64,000 bases of DNA from Rhizobium sp. Q54 (GCA_945870035.1 CAMBQQ010000001.1:23809-87808); one strand, 5' to 3'. Numbered from the stretch's first letter, positions 36,769 through 45,928 are shown. A program made the numbers and translations. The notes: generated from the sequence alone by a model not told the origin.

Positions 36769-37338
36769 TTGAGTTATTTTTCGCAGTCAAAAAGTGGCGA
36801 CACCAAGAACGACACCAAGAACGTCAACGCCGGCCCGGCCGACGTAAAGTTCGACGCACCGGCGCGTAAATCCGCGCCGTCGCAGGAGATCGTTTCAACG
36901 CTCGGACCCGGCCTGTTGATTACCGGCAATGTCGTCTCGACCGGCGCGGTGCAGATTCACGGCCGCGTCATCGGCGACATCCACGCCGCGCGCCTGCTGA
37001 TCAGCAAGGGCGCCGTGGTCGAAGGCAAGGTTACCGCGCAGGAAGCGGTGATCGACGGCACCTTCAAGGGCACCATTTACGGCAACAGCGTCAAGCTTCA
37101 AGCCACCGCCGTCGTCGACGGCGAAATCTTCAAGCAGTCGCTGGTCATCGAACAGAACGCGCAGTTCGAGGGCGTGTCGCGCCGGCTCGAAACGCCGGTC
37201 GAAGCGCCGACCGACGATCTGGTCAGCGGCCGCGCCCGCGCGCCGATCGTCGCTTTGGTTCCGGAAGCGCCGCCTCATACCAATGGCAATGGCGGCTACG
37301 TCAACGGCTCGCATGAAGGCCAGCCTGCCGCCTACTAA
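36769..37338 (+). CDS. bactofilin (polymer-forming cytoskeletal protein)
   Basis: Bactofilin of 189 residues; these form non-polar filaments that position envelope enzymes. The beta-helical core is at about 45-145 (ISKGAVVEGKVTAQEAVIDGTFKGTIYG pattern of short repeats), flanked by a disordered N-terminus (KSGDTKNDTKNVNAGP) and a Pro/Gly-rich C-terminus. The start is TTG at 36769 with AGGAG 7 nt upstream; no ATG fits. No peptidase partner is adjacent. A strong terminator follows. Confidence 0.92.
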   Translation: MSYFSQSKSGDTKNDTKNVNAGPADVKFDAPARKSAPSQEIVSTLGPGLLITGNVVSTGAVQIHGRVIGDIHAARLLISKGAVVEGKVTAQEAVIDGTFKGTIYGNSVKLQATAVVDGEIFKQSLVIEQNAQFEGVSRRLETPVEAPTDDLVSGRARAPIVALVPEAPPHTNGNGGYVNGSHEGQPAAY

Positions 37339-37360
37339 GTTGCAGATACGCGGCGAAACA

Positions 37361-37391
37361 AAAGGCGCGGGCCTTGAGGTCCGCGCCTTTT
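37361..37391. terminator. hairpin between bactofilin and the CitE-like lyase
   Basis: AAAGGCGCGG (37361-37370) pairs with CCGCGCCTTT (37381-37390), extended by GCC/GGT around a TTGA loop, followed by TTTTGCGTTT. It lies between convergent genes and can serve both. Confidence 0.85.
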
Positions 37392-37412
37392 GCGTTTCAA
37401 CCGCCGTGCTCC

Positions 37413-38294
37413 TCAAGCGGCCTTGGCCGCGATCGCTTCGGCGATCATCACCGTGCGCCGCGCCATGTCGGCATGCAGCCGCTCGACCATGCGGCCGTCG
37501 ATCGACACCACGCCCTTGGATTTGTTCTCCGGCAATTCGAACGCCGCGATCATGGTGCGCGCCCATGCCACTTCGTCATCGGACGGCGAGAACGCCGTAT
37601 TGCACGGACCGATCTGGTTGGGGTGAATGAGCGTCTTGCCGTCGAAGCCGAATTCGACGCCCTGCTTGCATTCGGCGATAAAGCCTTCGGCATTGCCGAG
37701 ATCGTTATAGACGCCGTCGAGAACCTCGACGCCATGAATGCGCGCGGCGGCAATACAGGCCGACAACCACGGCAGCATTGGCGCGCGGCCGGGAACGAGA
37801 CGGGCGCGGGTATCCTTGGCGAGATCGTTGGTGCCCATGACGAAACCAGACAGCCGCGTTTCGGAATCCCGCGCCGCGGCGGCAATCGGCAGAATGTTGA
37901 AAATGGCGAGCGGCGTCTCGATCATCGCCCAGATACGGGTCTTCACCGGCGTGTGCATGTCGAGCAGGCGGCGGCCGATCATCTCGAGCGTATCGGGACT
38001 GGACACTTTCGGGATCAGGATGGCGTCCGGCCCGGCCTGCGCGGCGGCGGCCAGATCGTCGGCATGCCACGGCGTGTCGACGGCATTGACGCGGATGAAC
38101 ACTTCGCGCGAACCGAAACCGCCGGCTTTGACGACATCGGTAACCTGCTGGCGCGCCGCTTCCTTGGCGTCCGGCGCGACCGAATCTTCAAGGTCGAGAA
38201 TGATGCCGTCGGCGGGGAGAGTCTTGGCCTTTTCCAGCGCGCGGGCGTTGGAGCCGGGCATGTAGAGAACGCTGCGGCGCGGACGAATGGTCAT
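37413..38294 (-). CDS. CitE-like CoA-ester lyase (HpcH/HpaI family; malyl-CoA lyase type)
   Basis: TIM-barrel lyase/thioesterase of 293 residues. Motifs: RSVLYMPGSNARALEKAK, the metal-site block GIILDLEDSVAPDAK, MIETPLAIFNI and GKTLIHPNQIGPCN. This fits L-malyl-CoA/beta-methylmalyl-CoA lyase or (3S)-malyl-CoA thioesterase rather than citrate lyase, for which no partner subunits are nearby. The ATG at 38294 gives the usual MTIRPRRSVLY start. Mesaconyl-CoA hydratase is encoded 12 kb away, consistent with the ethylmalonyl-CoA pathway. Confidence 0.85.
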   Translation of the reverse strand: MTIRPRRSVLYMPGSNARALEKAKTLPADGIILDLEDSVAPDAKEAARQQVTDVVKAGGFGSREVFIRVNAVDTPWHADDLAAAAQAGPDAILIPKVSSPDTLEMIGRRLLDMHTPVKTRIWAMIETPLAIFNILPIAAAARDSETRLSGFVMGTNDLAKDTRARLVPGRAPMLPWLSACIAAARIHGVEVLDGVYNDLGNAEGFIAECKQGVEFGFDGKTLIHPNQIGPCNTAFSPSDDEVAWARTMIAAFELPENKSKGVVSIDGRMVERLHADMARRTVMIAEAIAAKAA

Positions 38295-38377
38295 GTGAAA
38301 AACTCCCTGTCGGTCACAGCCTAGTCCGACAGCAATCCGCATGCCAGTATTTGAACGATGCTTGCGGGCCTAGAGCC

Positions 38378-40009
38378 TCAGCGCGCGCCGACCGTATAGC
38401 GCCCGGGATATTGCGGCGGGCCGCCGGTCGATTCGCCCGGCTTGAGAATCTTGTAGAGCTGGAAGCGGTCGCCATCGGCCACCAGTCGCAAACGGCCAGG
38501 GTCGGGATTGGGCGCGTCGTCCTCGGTGAACAGGACGTAAAGATAATCGAACTTGGTCCAGTTCATCCAGAATGCCGGCGTGGCCGGCGTCGGATGATCG
38601 GCGGCGACGATCAATTGCGCGACCGAAGGCGGCGTGCCGTCATGCAGGTCGGCGTAGTCGGCATATTTCGGCTTGACATGCAGCACCTGCTTGCCGGGCA
38701 CGGTGAACACCGTGGTCACCAGCGCCGAACGTTCGATGGTGGCAATGCAGGCGGCATGAACGAGGCCGAGGTCGCGCACATCGTCGCCGTTCGACCGGTC
38801 GGCATAGGAAACGAAAACCTTCGAGCCCGGCACGATGCGCTTGACCGACGAACGGAACTGACTGGTCGAGTCCGACAGCTGCGTCCAGTTGTAGTCGATC
38901 TCGATCAGCCGCCCGGCGATCAGCACGACGAGAATGACCATGAAGCCGCGGCGCACCAGGCGGCGGCGCAATTCCAGATCGCCGCAGGCGAACAAAATGA
39001 AGGCGACGCCGATCGGCACGCGCTGATCGGTCATGTAGGTGTCGAACATCACACGCGGCAGCACCAGATAAATCACCGTGCCGACCGCCATGGCGACGAA
39101 CACCAGCGGATGAAACCGCAGCACGCGGTGCCGCACGGCCCAGACCAGCGCCGCCACCATCACGCTGATCAACGCAAACGCCGTGATGTCGGAATAGTTG
39201 GCGACGATATACATCAAGCCGTCGATCTTGCCGCCTTGGTCCCAGTAGATGCCGGAGGCGAGTCCCATGGTCGGGCTGGCAGCGAGCAGCGGCGCGGCGG
39301 CGAGGAACGGCATGCCGCTGGCGACGAAATCGGCGATGCGCAGCGGCCACGGCTCGCCGCGGCGTTCCCACAGCCGCAACAATTCGAACGACAGAATGCC
39401 GATGCCGTAAATGCCGAGCGCTGAGAGATGGCAGAAAAACAGCACCACCACGCACGCCGCCGACAGAACGATGCGAATCGGCCAGACGCGTTCGCGTACC
39501 GCGATCCAGCCGGCAAGCGCCCACAGCGCGACGCCGATGCCGAAAATGTAGTTCATCAGGCCGACGAGAAAGACGTAGTTGTACAGAAGCGGGATGGCGA
39601 ACAGCGGCATCGCCGACCAGCGGCCGACCAGCGCGCGATTGAGCGCCAGCGTGCCCGAAATGATCAGCGCGAACATCGTCACCATGTAGACCTGGCCGGC
39701 CACATAGATGTTCATGACCTGCGCCAGCGCCGGCACGATGATGTCCATGGTCAGGTTCGGGATGACCTGCCAGTTGACCTCGTAGAATTCGGCGAGCTTC
39801 GGGTTCTTCGCCAGCGTGGCGATCACCTGCATGCGCGACAGGTGATTGACGTAATCCGACAGCGGCGGCAGCGGATGGGTCCAGATCGGGATCGAGATCA
39901 GCAGCGTGAACGCCGCGAACAGGACACCGATCTGCAGCCCTGTGAATCCGTGTGATCGGAAGCGCGGCGCGGCAGGTTCCGACACGATCGGCTTGGCAGG
40001 AGAGAGCAT
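38378..40009 (-). CDS. polytopic membrane protein, GT-C-like, unknown
   Basis: Inner-membrane protein of 543 residues with about ten helices between residues 25 and 370 and a 170-residue soluble C-terminal part. The first external loop contains HPLPPLSDYVNHLSRM, an acidic motif reminiscent of GT-C glycosyltransferases, but no family could be assigned. The C-terminal part has VSYADRSNGDDVRDLG and ends in a Pro/Gly-rich tail. Divergent from the beta-carbonic anhydrase gene; the CitE-like gene follows 83 bp downstream on the same strand. A role in cell-surface glycan synthesis is a guess. Confidence 0.65.
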   Translation of the reverse strand: MLSPAKPIVSEPAAPRFRSHGFTGLQIGVLFAAFTLLISIPIWTHPLPPLSDYVNHLSRMQVIATLAKNPKLAEFYEVNWQVIPNLTMDIIVPALAQVMNIYVAGQVYMVTMFALIISGTLALNRALVGRWSAMPLFAIPLLYNYVFLVGLMNYIFGIGVALWALAGWIAVRERVWPIRIVLSAACVVVLFFCHLSALGIYGIGILSFELLRLWERRGEPWPLRIADFVASGMPFLAAAPLLAASPTMGLASGIYWDQGGKIDGLMYIVANYSDITAFALISVMVAALVWAVRHRVLRFHPLVFVAMAVGTVIYLVLPRVMFDTYMTDQRVPIGVAFILFACGDLELRRRLVRRGFMVILVVLIAGRLIEIDYNWTQLSDSTSQFRSSVKRIVPGSKVFVSYADRSNGDDVRDLGLVHAACIATIERSALVTTVFTVPGKQVLHVKPKYADYADLHDGTPPSVAQLIVAADHPTPATPAFWMNWTKFDYLYVLFTEDDAPNPDPGRLRLVADGDRFQLYKILKPGESTGGPPQYPGRYTVGAR

Positions 40010-40243
40010 TCAATGACCCGGATTGGCCTTATCAATCGGCGATTCGACCTGAACATGTGATGAACACGGGTCTAGCGCGCCATAAGTTACCGCGCCGTGA
40101 CCGCGCCGGATAAGCCTGAAGGAAGGGCCTTTCCGTGCCTTCGGCGGATCTCCACAGTTCCCGTCCGGCATGGGCCGGGCATGCCGCTTGCTTCGCTTCC
40201 ACCGGTTAGGGATAAGGAACCGGACACACCGGACCCGAGAAAC

Positions 40244-40909
40244 ATGACCTTTCCGCAACGACTGATCGACGGCTACAACGCCTTTGCCGAGGGCCGGTTG
40301 ATCGACGAGCAGAACCGCTATCGCGAGCTGGCCGAGGCCGGCCAGTCGCCGGAAATCATGGTCGTCGGCTGCTGCGACTCCCGTGTTTCGCCGGAGGTTA
40401 TTTTCGATGCGCGGCCGGGCGAGTTGTTTGTCGTGCGCAACGTCGCCAATATCATTCCGCCCTACTCGCCGGACGGCCAGGCGCACGGCGTCTCGGCCGC
40501 GCTCGAATTCGCCATCGCGGCGCTGAAGATCAAGCACATCGTCGTACTCGGTCACGCGCGCTGCGGCGGCGTCAAGGCCTTCGCCGAGTATGCCGAGCCG
40601 CTGTCGCCCGGCGATTTCATCGGCAAATGGATGCAGCTGATGGCGCCGGCCGCCGACAAGGTCGGGCCGCGCGGCGCGCTGTCGGCGATGGATTATCTCA
40701 CCAAGCTCGAGCAGGCCAATGTCGTCAACAGCCTCGACAATCTGCTGACCTTTCCGCGTATCGCCAAATTGATCGAGCGCGGCGCGATAGAAACGCACGG
40801 CGCTTATTTCGGCGTCGCAAGCGGCGAACTTTACGTGATGGGCGAACGCGGCAAACCGTTTGCCCGCGTCGCGGCGAAGGGTCCGGCGTTCCAGACGCCA
40901 AGGTTTTAG
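40244..40909 (+). CDS. beta-class carbonic anhydrase
   Basis: Cytoplasmic zinc enzyme of 221 residues. Zn ligands C43 in VGCCDSRV, H104 and C107 in GHARCGG; the D45/R47 dyad is intact, and FVVRNVANIIPP is conserved. The frame stays open upstream to 40097, but MTFPQRLIDGYNAF at 40244 is the natural start. It supplies bicarbonate for carboxylases. Divergent from the membrane protein gene; the 234-bp gap shows no obvious promoter motif beyond weak candidates. A BIME lies immediately after it. Confidence 0.93.
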   Translation: MTFPQRLIDGYNAFAEGRLIDEQNRYRELAEAGQSPEIMVVGCCDSRVSPEVIFDARPGELFVVRNVANIIPPYSPDGQAHGVSAALEFAIAALKIKHIVVLGHARCGGVKAFAEYAEPLSPGDFIGKWMQLMAPAADKVGPRGALSAMDYLTKLEQANVVNSLDNLLTFPRIAKLIERGAIETHGAYFGVASGELYVMGERGKPFARVAAKGPAFQTPRF

Positions 40910-40917
40910 CTGCGCTT

Positions 40918-41063
40918 CTTATCCCTCCCCGGCTACGGGGAGGGTGGACGCGAGCGCTTGCGAGCGGCCGGGTGGGGCGGCGTTCGATGTTTATCGCCAG
41001 CTAACCCCCACCCGACTCCGCGCTTCGCGCGGAGCCACCCTCCCCCTGCGGGGGAGGGATAAG
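40918..41063. repeat. BIME-like inverted repeat, CTCCCC/GGGGAG family, copy 4
   Basis: Ends CTTATCCCTCCCC and GGGGAGGGATAAG form a perfect 13-bp terminal inverted repeat; internal hairpins include CGCGAGCGCTTGCGAGCG and CCGCGCTTCGCGCGG. It lies between the convergent beta-carbonic anhydrase and asd genes and could also act as a transcription end. Confidence 0.88.
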
Positions 41064-41071
41064 AAAGGCCG

Positions 41072-42106
41072 TTACGCCGCTTTGCGCTTGGCCTGGATCA
41101 GCTTGCGGTTGATCAGGCTCTCGGCGATCTGGATCGTGTTGAGCGCCGCGCCTTTGCGCAGATTGTCCGACACCACCCACATCTCAATGCCGTGCTCGAC
41201 CGTGGGATCGGTGCGGATGCGGCTGATATAGGTCGCGTCCTCGCCGGCGCTTTCATACGGCGTCGCGTAGCCGCCCGGCTCGCGCTTGTCGATGACAAGA
41301 CAGCCCGGCGCGCTGCGCAGGATGTCGCGCGCCTCGTCGTCCGAGATCGGATTTTCAAACTCGATGTTGACGGCTTCCGAATGGCCGACGAACACCGGCA
41401 CGCGCACGCAAGTCGCGGTCAGCTTGATTTTGGGATCAAGAATCTTCTTGGTCTCCATCATCATCTTCCACTCTTCCTTGGTGTAGCCGTCTTCCATGAA
41501 CACATCGATCTGCGGAATGACGTTGAAGGCGATGCGCTTGGGAAACTTCTTGGTGACGATTTCGCCGACCGTGTAGACCGCCTTGGTCTGCTGAAAGAGT
41601 TCGTCCATCGCGTCCTTGCCGGCGCCGGACACGGACTGATACGTCGCAACAACGACGCGCTTGATCTTGGCGTGATCGTGCAGCGGCTTGAGCGCGACGA
41701 CGAGCTGCGCGGTCGAGCAGTTCGGGTTGGCGATGATGCCCTTCTTGCGGAAGCCTGACAGCGCATCGGCGTTCACTTCCGGCACCACCAGCGGCACGTC
41801 CGGGTCCATGCGCCAGGCCGACGAATTGTCGATCACCACGGCGCCGGCCGCCGCGATCTTCGGCGACCATTCAAGCGACACCGAACCGCCGGCCGACATC
41901 AGGCAGATGTCGACGTCGGAGAAGTCATAGTGGTCGAGCGCTTTGACCTTGAGAGTCTTGTCGCCATACGAACATTCCTGGCCCACGCTTTTGCGCGAGG
42001 CGAGCGCGACGACTTCGTCGGCCGGGAATTTGCGTTCGTCCAGGATGTTGAGCATTTCGCGCCCGACATTGCCGGTAGCGCCCACCACGGCGACCTTGTA
42101 ACCCAT
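41072..42106 (-). CDS. asd: aspartate-semialdehyde dehydrogenase Asd
   Basis: NADPH enzyme reducing beta-aspartyl phosphate on the way to lysine, threonine, methionine and diaminopimelate; 344 residues. Nucleotide-binding GATGNVGREML at 9-19, catalytic C130 in NPNCSTAQ, and the substrate-site GHSEAVNIEFE. The ATG at 42106 has GGAGAG 6 nt upstream. It supplies the precursor used by DapF. Convergent with the beta-carbonic anhydrase gene across a BIME. Confidence 0.97.
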   Translation of the reverse strand: MGYKVAVVGATGNVGREMLNILDERKFPADEVVALASRKSVGQECSYGDKTLKVKALDHYDFSDVDICLMSAGGSVSLEWSPKIAAAGAVVIDNSSAWRMDPDVPLVVPEVNADALSGFRKKGIIANPNCSTAQLVVALKPLHDHAKIKRVVVATYQSVSGAGKDAMDELFQQTKAVYTVGEIVTKKFPKRIAFNVIPQIDVFMEDGYTKEEWKMMMETKKILDPKIKLTATCVRVPVFVGHSEAVNIEFENPISDDEARDILRSAPGCLVIDKREPGGYATPYESAGEDATYISRIRTDPTVEHGIEMWVVSDNLRKGAALNTIQIAESLINRKLIQAKRKAA

Positions 42107-42263
42107 TGTTAACTCTCCGAAATAATTCCCGGCCTGAGGCTCACGCAAGACAACCGGGCAGCAGCGCTTCTAGGCGAGAATGGCGCCGATGACAACGGCG
42201 ACGGCGGCATTCCGGGCAAATCGCGCCCAAAATGGCGCCCGCGAGCTGCCAAAGGGAGCGGTC

Positions 42264-43031
42264 ATGCACCCGGCTTTGCATTCCTGGCGCGAGGAATTGC
42301 CCGCCCATTTTGTGCGGGCTTTGGCTTATGTGGGTGGGCTGGCTGCGCTTTCCATGGCCGCGGCGCATTTGTTTCAATCGCCGCCGTTGACCGATGACAT
42401 CAAGCCCATTCATCGATCGGCCTGGATCGAGATCGAGCGGCCGTTTCCGGCCTTTGCGCTGTCGATTCCGGAGGCGGCGGGCGAGCCATCGACCTACACC
42501 ATTCGCCGCCATGGCCAAGGCAATGGCCGCAAGGACATCCTCAGCCTCGGCGATCCGGATGGCCTGACGCCCTATTTGCAGGTCGAGATTTACCGTCCCG
42601 GCAGCGAGCCGGTGACGACGGGCGGGCCGGATACGGTCATCGCCGACGGCGCGGCGGCGCTCGGCCCGGTGATGCGGTCAGTGGACGAGCCGCTGATCAG
42701 CAAATTTGGGTCGCTCGACATCGTCAGTTTCAACACATCCGTCGGCGCGCCGCGCCATTGCCTCGGCTTTGTCCGCGCCTATGACGATCCGAACCTGCGA
42801 ATTTCGGGTTGGTTCTGCCAAGGAGCGGTAAAGGACGGCGATTTCGTGCCGCGCGGCACTTTGGCCTGCGCGCTCGACCGGCTGACCTTGCTCGCCGCCG
42901 GCAGCGAGCCGAAAGTCGGCGCGTTGTTTGCCCAGGCCGAACTCAACCGCAGCTTTTGCGGGCAGCGCGAGCCGCTGCTGGCGCCGACGCCAAAACATCG
43001 CGCATTGTGGAAGGCGGCCGAAGCGCGCTGA
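42264..43031 (+). CDS. conserved hypothetical, membrane-anchored
   Basis: Protein of 255 residues with one N-terminal hydrophobic segment (about 17-36, HFVRALAYVGGLAALSMAAAHLF) and a periplasmic beta-rich remainder. Recognisable stretches: SAWIEIERPFPAFALSIPEAAG, YTIRRHGQGNGRKDILSLG and GWFCQG near two Cys that may pair. No family assigned. The frame starts at 42180, but the ATG at 42264 has GGGAG 8 nt upstream. Divergent from asd, and its stop abuts the stop of the sulfite-oxidase-like gene on the other strand. Confidence 0.7.
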   Translation: MHPALHSWREELPAHFVRALAYVGGLAALSMAAAHLFQSPPLTDDIKPIHRSAWIEIERPFPAFALSIPEAAGEPSTYTIRRHGQGNGRKDILSLGDPDGLTPYLQVEIYRPGSEPVTTGGPDTVIADGAAALGPVMRSVDEPLISKFGSLDIVSFNTSVGAPRHCLGFVRAYDDPNLRISGWFCQGAVKDGDFVPRGTLACALDRLTLLAAGSEPKVGALFAQAELNRSFCGQREPLLAPTPKHRALWKAAEAR

Positions 43032-44165
43032 TCAGCCGATGCTGACCGTAATGCGATGCATCGGATTGCCGCCATAGCCATGCGGATTCCAGTGCGTGAC
43101 CGCATAAGGCTGGCTGACGCCGCGCGCATCGGTGGCGCGCGCCATGATTTCGAAATAACCGTCCGACGGAAATTCCATACGCGCGGTCCAGCGCTGCCAG
43201 TCATGCGGATTTCTCAGTGCCGCCAGATCCGCCGGCCGCCAGGTCGCGCCGCCATCGGTGGAAAGATCGACGCGCGCCACGCGATGATCGCCGGCCCAGG
43301 CCGCACCGCGCAGATCGATCGCGCGCGTGCCGGCCGCGAACCGCGCCGCATCGGCCGGGCGGGTGATGATCGAGCGCACCGGCATCGATTCCAGATCGGC
43401 CAGATTGGAAAGATCGGCGGGCGCGCCAGGCTTCATCGGCTTCACCGGCACGCGGTAACTTTCGCCGCCCATGCCGGGACCGTCGTGATAACGGTCGCGG
43501 ATCCAGATTCGCGTCAGCCATTTGGTCGAGATCGACGCCGGCCAGCCGGGGACCACCAGCCGCAACGGAAAGCCGTGCAACAGCGGCAAAGGTTCGCCGT
43601 TGATCGCCCAGGCGATCATGTTGCTGTCATCGAGAAGCTTCTTGATCGGAACGCCTCGCGACATTGTCGGCTTCTTGTTGCTGCCGGAGACGAGCGGATC
43701 GACGCCGTAATGACCGCTGAATACCGCGCTCGGCTTGAGCCGCGCAGCGTCGAGCACATCAGCCAGACGAACGCCGGTCCATTCCGCGCAGCCGGCGCCG
43801 CCGTGCGTCCACTGCACGCCTTTGGCGCGTGGTGAAAAAAACGCGCGGCCATTGCCGCCGCATTCGATCAGCAACCGGCGCGTTACCGGTTTGAAATTGG
43901 CTTTCAGCTCGGCCAGCGACAGCGACAGCGGCTCTTCGACTTCGCCATCGATTGTAAGCTTCCATTGTTCGGGGCGGCGCGTGCGCTCCGGCAGCAAGCC
44001 GTTATTGCGAATAAAAAATCTGGCCGTCGGCGTGGTGTCGTCGTCGAGCAGGCTTTCCGGCGTTTCCGCGACCAGCGGACGATCGCCAATAACGACCAGC
44101 CCGGCGGCTTTGCCGCGCATGGCTTGAGTTTTCTTGGGAGCGCGGGGAGCCTGTTTCTTTCGCAC
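43032..44165 (-). CDS. sulfite oxidase-like molybdoenzyme without export signal
   Basis: Molybdopterin protein of 377 residues similar to the SorA next door. Both share the Moco-binding ECGGNGR (here C102) and the C-terminal dimerisation domain with HWNPHGYGGNPMHRITVSIG. Unlike SorA it has no Tat or Sec signal: the N-terminus is MRKKQAPRAPKKTQAMRGKAAG. The start is GTG at 44165, with an in-frame TAG just upstream; an ATG at 44120 gives 362 residues and also lacks a signal. Third gene after sorA and a cytochrome c. Cytoplasmic location is inferred. Confidence 0.85.
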   Translation of the reverse strand: MRKKQAPRAPKKTQAMRGKAAGLVVIGDRPLVAETPESLLDDDTTPTARFFIRNNGLLPERTRRPEQWKLTIDGEVEEPLSLSLAELKANFKPVTRRLLIECGGNGRAFFSPRAKGVQWTHGGAGCAEWTGVRLADVLDAARLKPSAVFSGHYGVDPLVSGSNKKPTMSRGVPIKKLLDDSNMIAWAINGEPLPLLHGFPLRLVVPGWPASISTKWLTRIWIRDRYHDGPGMGGESYRVPVKPMKPGAPADLSNLADLESMPVRSIITRPADAARFAAGTRAIDLRGAAWAGDHRVARVDLSTDGGATWRPADLAALRNPHDWQRWTARMEFPSDGYFEIMARATDARGVSQPYAVTHWNPHGYGGNPMHRITVSIG

Positions 44166-44216
44166 GCGCTTCGTCTAGCAGCTTCCGCGCAAATCAAACA
44201 AGGCGGCGCGTAGCGC

Positions 44217-44576
44217 TCATTGGTTGAGAAACGGATTCTGCCAGCCGCCCGGCGCCCCGCGCGCGCTCGGCGGATAGGTGGTCTCGAGATAGTTCAGCAC
44301 CGTCTCGCGATCCTTGGCATCGAGCGCCGGCATGCCGTGCTTTTGCGTCATCAGCACGAGGGTCTCCTCCCACTGCCGGCGGCTGAAGCCTTGCTGCGCC
44401 ACCAGCTTGAAATTGTGACAGGCTGTGCATGTATAAAAAGTATCGTCACGGCCGGCGCCGGCTGGAAATTCCTCCGGACTTTCCTCGCGCGGCGTGAACG
44501 TTTTCGGCTGCGCCATCGCCGTCACGGCGCAGGCCAAAAGGCCTGCGCCGGTCAATAGAGACAAGATATACCGCAT
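44217..44576 (-). CDS. c-type cytochrome, SorB-like electron acceptor
   Basis: Monoheme cytochrome c of 119 residues with signal peptide 1-22 (ending AMAQ). Heme motif C50-T-A-C53-H54; the likely axial Met is M82 in QKHGMPALDAKD. Its place 5 bp after the sulfite oxidase gene fits the SorAB pattern, in which the cytochrome accepts electrons from sulfite oxidation. Ends PPSARGAPGGWQNPFLNQ. Heme attachment would depend on the Ccm system encoded at 11.7-14.9 kb. Confidence 0.88.
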   Translation of the reverse strand: MRYILSLLTGAGLLACAVTAMAQPKTFTPREESPEEFPAGAGRDDTFYTCTACHNFKLVAQQGFSRRQWEETLVLMTQKHGMPALDAKDRETVLNYLETTYPPSARGAPGGWQNPFLNQ

Positions 44577-44581
44577 GCTGC

Positions 44582-45928
44582 CTACGCGATCAGCACGGCG
44601 ATGCGGTGCATGGTGTTGCCGCCATACCCGCTTGGGTTCCAGTTCGGCGGCGTATGCGGCTGCATACGGCCGTTCGAATCCATCGCGCGCGCCCAGATTT
44701 CGTAATAGCCGTCGCGCGGCAACTTCACGGCCGCGGTCCAGCGCTGCCAGTCGTATTTATTCTTCGGCTTTTCCAGCTTGGTCGGCTGCCAGGTCATGCC
44801 GTAGTCGGTCGAGACATCGACCCGCCGCACCGTCAGATCGCCGGCCCAGGATGCGCCGCGCAACTTCACCTCGCGCGTGCCGGCAGCCAGCTTTGCGCCG
44901 TTCGCCGGGCTGGTGATGATCGAGCGCACCGGCATCGATTCGAGAATCTTGAAATTCTTCGGATCGGCCTTTGAACCCGGCACCATCGGATTGATGGTGA
45001 GGCGATAGGACGTGCCGGTCATGCCCGGCCCGTCGTGCTCCTTGTCGCGGATGACGATTTTGGTCAGCCACTTCTGCGAGGCCGAGCCCGCCCAGCCCGG
45101 ATAAATCAGCCGCACCGGACCGCCGTGAATGTTCGGCAAGGGCTGGCCGTTCATGCCCCAGACGATCATCGAATCGGGATCCATTGCCTTGGCGATACGC
45201 ACGCCGCGCGACAGTGTCGGCTTGCTGGCGTCGCCCGACAGATGCAGGTCGGACGAATAATGCGCGGTGTAGATGCCCGCCGGCTTGACCCCCACCGTCT
45301 TCAACACGTCGGCGAGCCGCACGCCGGTCCATTCGGCGCAGCCGGCGCCGCCATTGGTCCATTGGTTGCCGCTGGCCGGCGGCGAGAAGAACGAGCGGCC
45401 ATTGCCGCCGCATTCCAGCACCATGCGCCGCGTCTGCGCTTTGTATTTCGATTTGAGCTCGCCGAGCGTGATCTCGAGCGGCTTGTTGACCTCGCCTTCG
45501 ATGACGAATTTCCACTTGTCCGGATCCTTGGTTTCCTCAGGGATCTGGCCGTTATTGCGGATATAGAATTTCTCGTAAGGCGTGGTGTCGTCGTCGAGCA
45601 GGTGCTCGGGCGTTTCCGCCACCAGCGGCCGCTCGCCGATCACCGACAGTTTGTCGCTCTTGCCGGGGAAGTTGAGGGGGATCGGGCCCTTTTTGGCCGC
45701 GGGCGCTGGCGGCGTGCCTTGCGCCATCGCCGCCGGGATCAGCCCGCCCGGCATGTTGGCGGCAAAGGGAATGGCCCCGCCCACCGCCGCGCTCATCGCG
45801 GCAAGTCCGGCGCCACCGAGAAAGCCGCGGCGGTTCGGTTCGGTCACACGGCCGAAAACCTCGGCATCGGCCCGTTGCGGGTCGTCGCGATAGAGCTCCT
45901 CGATTGATCGCTCGATTTTTTCCGACAT
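44582..45928 (-). CDS. sorA: periplasmic sulfite:acceptor oxidoreductase SorA/SorT type
   Basis: Molybdenum enzyme of 448 residues oxidising sulfite to sulfate. Tat signal with a long n-region: PNRRGFLGGAGLAAMSAA around 31-48. Moco ligand C173 in LECGGNGRSFF; HGGPVRLIYPGWAGSASQKWL and the C-terminal Mo-co dimer domain ending GYGGNTMHRIAVLIA are conserved. It lies 99 bp downstream of an anti-sigma gene, and that gap contains an ECF-type promoter (46001-46026). The same order (sigma, anti-sigma, sulfite oxidase, cytochrome) is known from the RpoE4 region of Sinorhizobium meliloti. Confidence 0.93.
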   Translation of the reverse strand: MSEKIERSIEELYRDDPQRADAEVFGRVTEPNRRGFLGGAGLAAMSAAVGGAIPFAANMPGGLIPAAMAQGTPPAPAAKKGPIPLNFPGKSDKLSVIGERPLVAETPEHLLDDDTTPYEKFYIRNNGQIPEETKDPDKWKFVIEGEVNKPLEITLGELKSKYKAQTRRMVLECGGNGRSFFSPPASGNQWTNGGAGCAEWTGVRLADVLKTVGVKPAGIYTAHYSSDLHLSGDASKPTLSRGVRIAKAMDPDSMIVWGMNGQPLPNIHGGPVRLIYPGWAGSASQKWLTKIVIRDKEHDGPGMTGTSYRLTINPMVPGSKADPKNFKILESMPVRSIITSPANGAKLAAGTREVKLRGASWAGDLTVRRVDVSTDYGMTWQPTKLEKPKNKYDWQRWTAAVKLPRDGYYEIWARAMDSNGRMQPHTPPNWNPSGYGGNTMHRIAVLIA

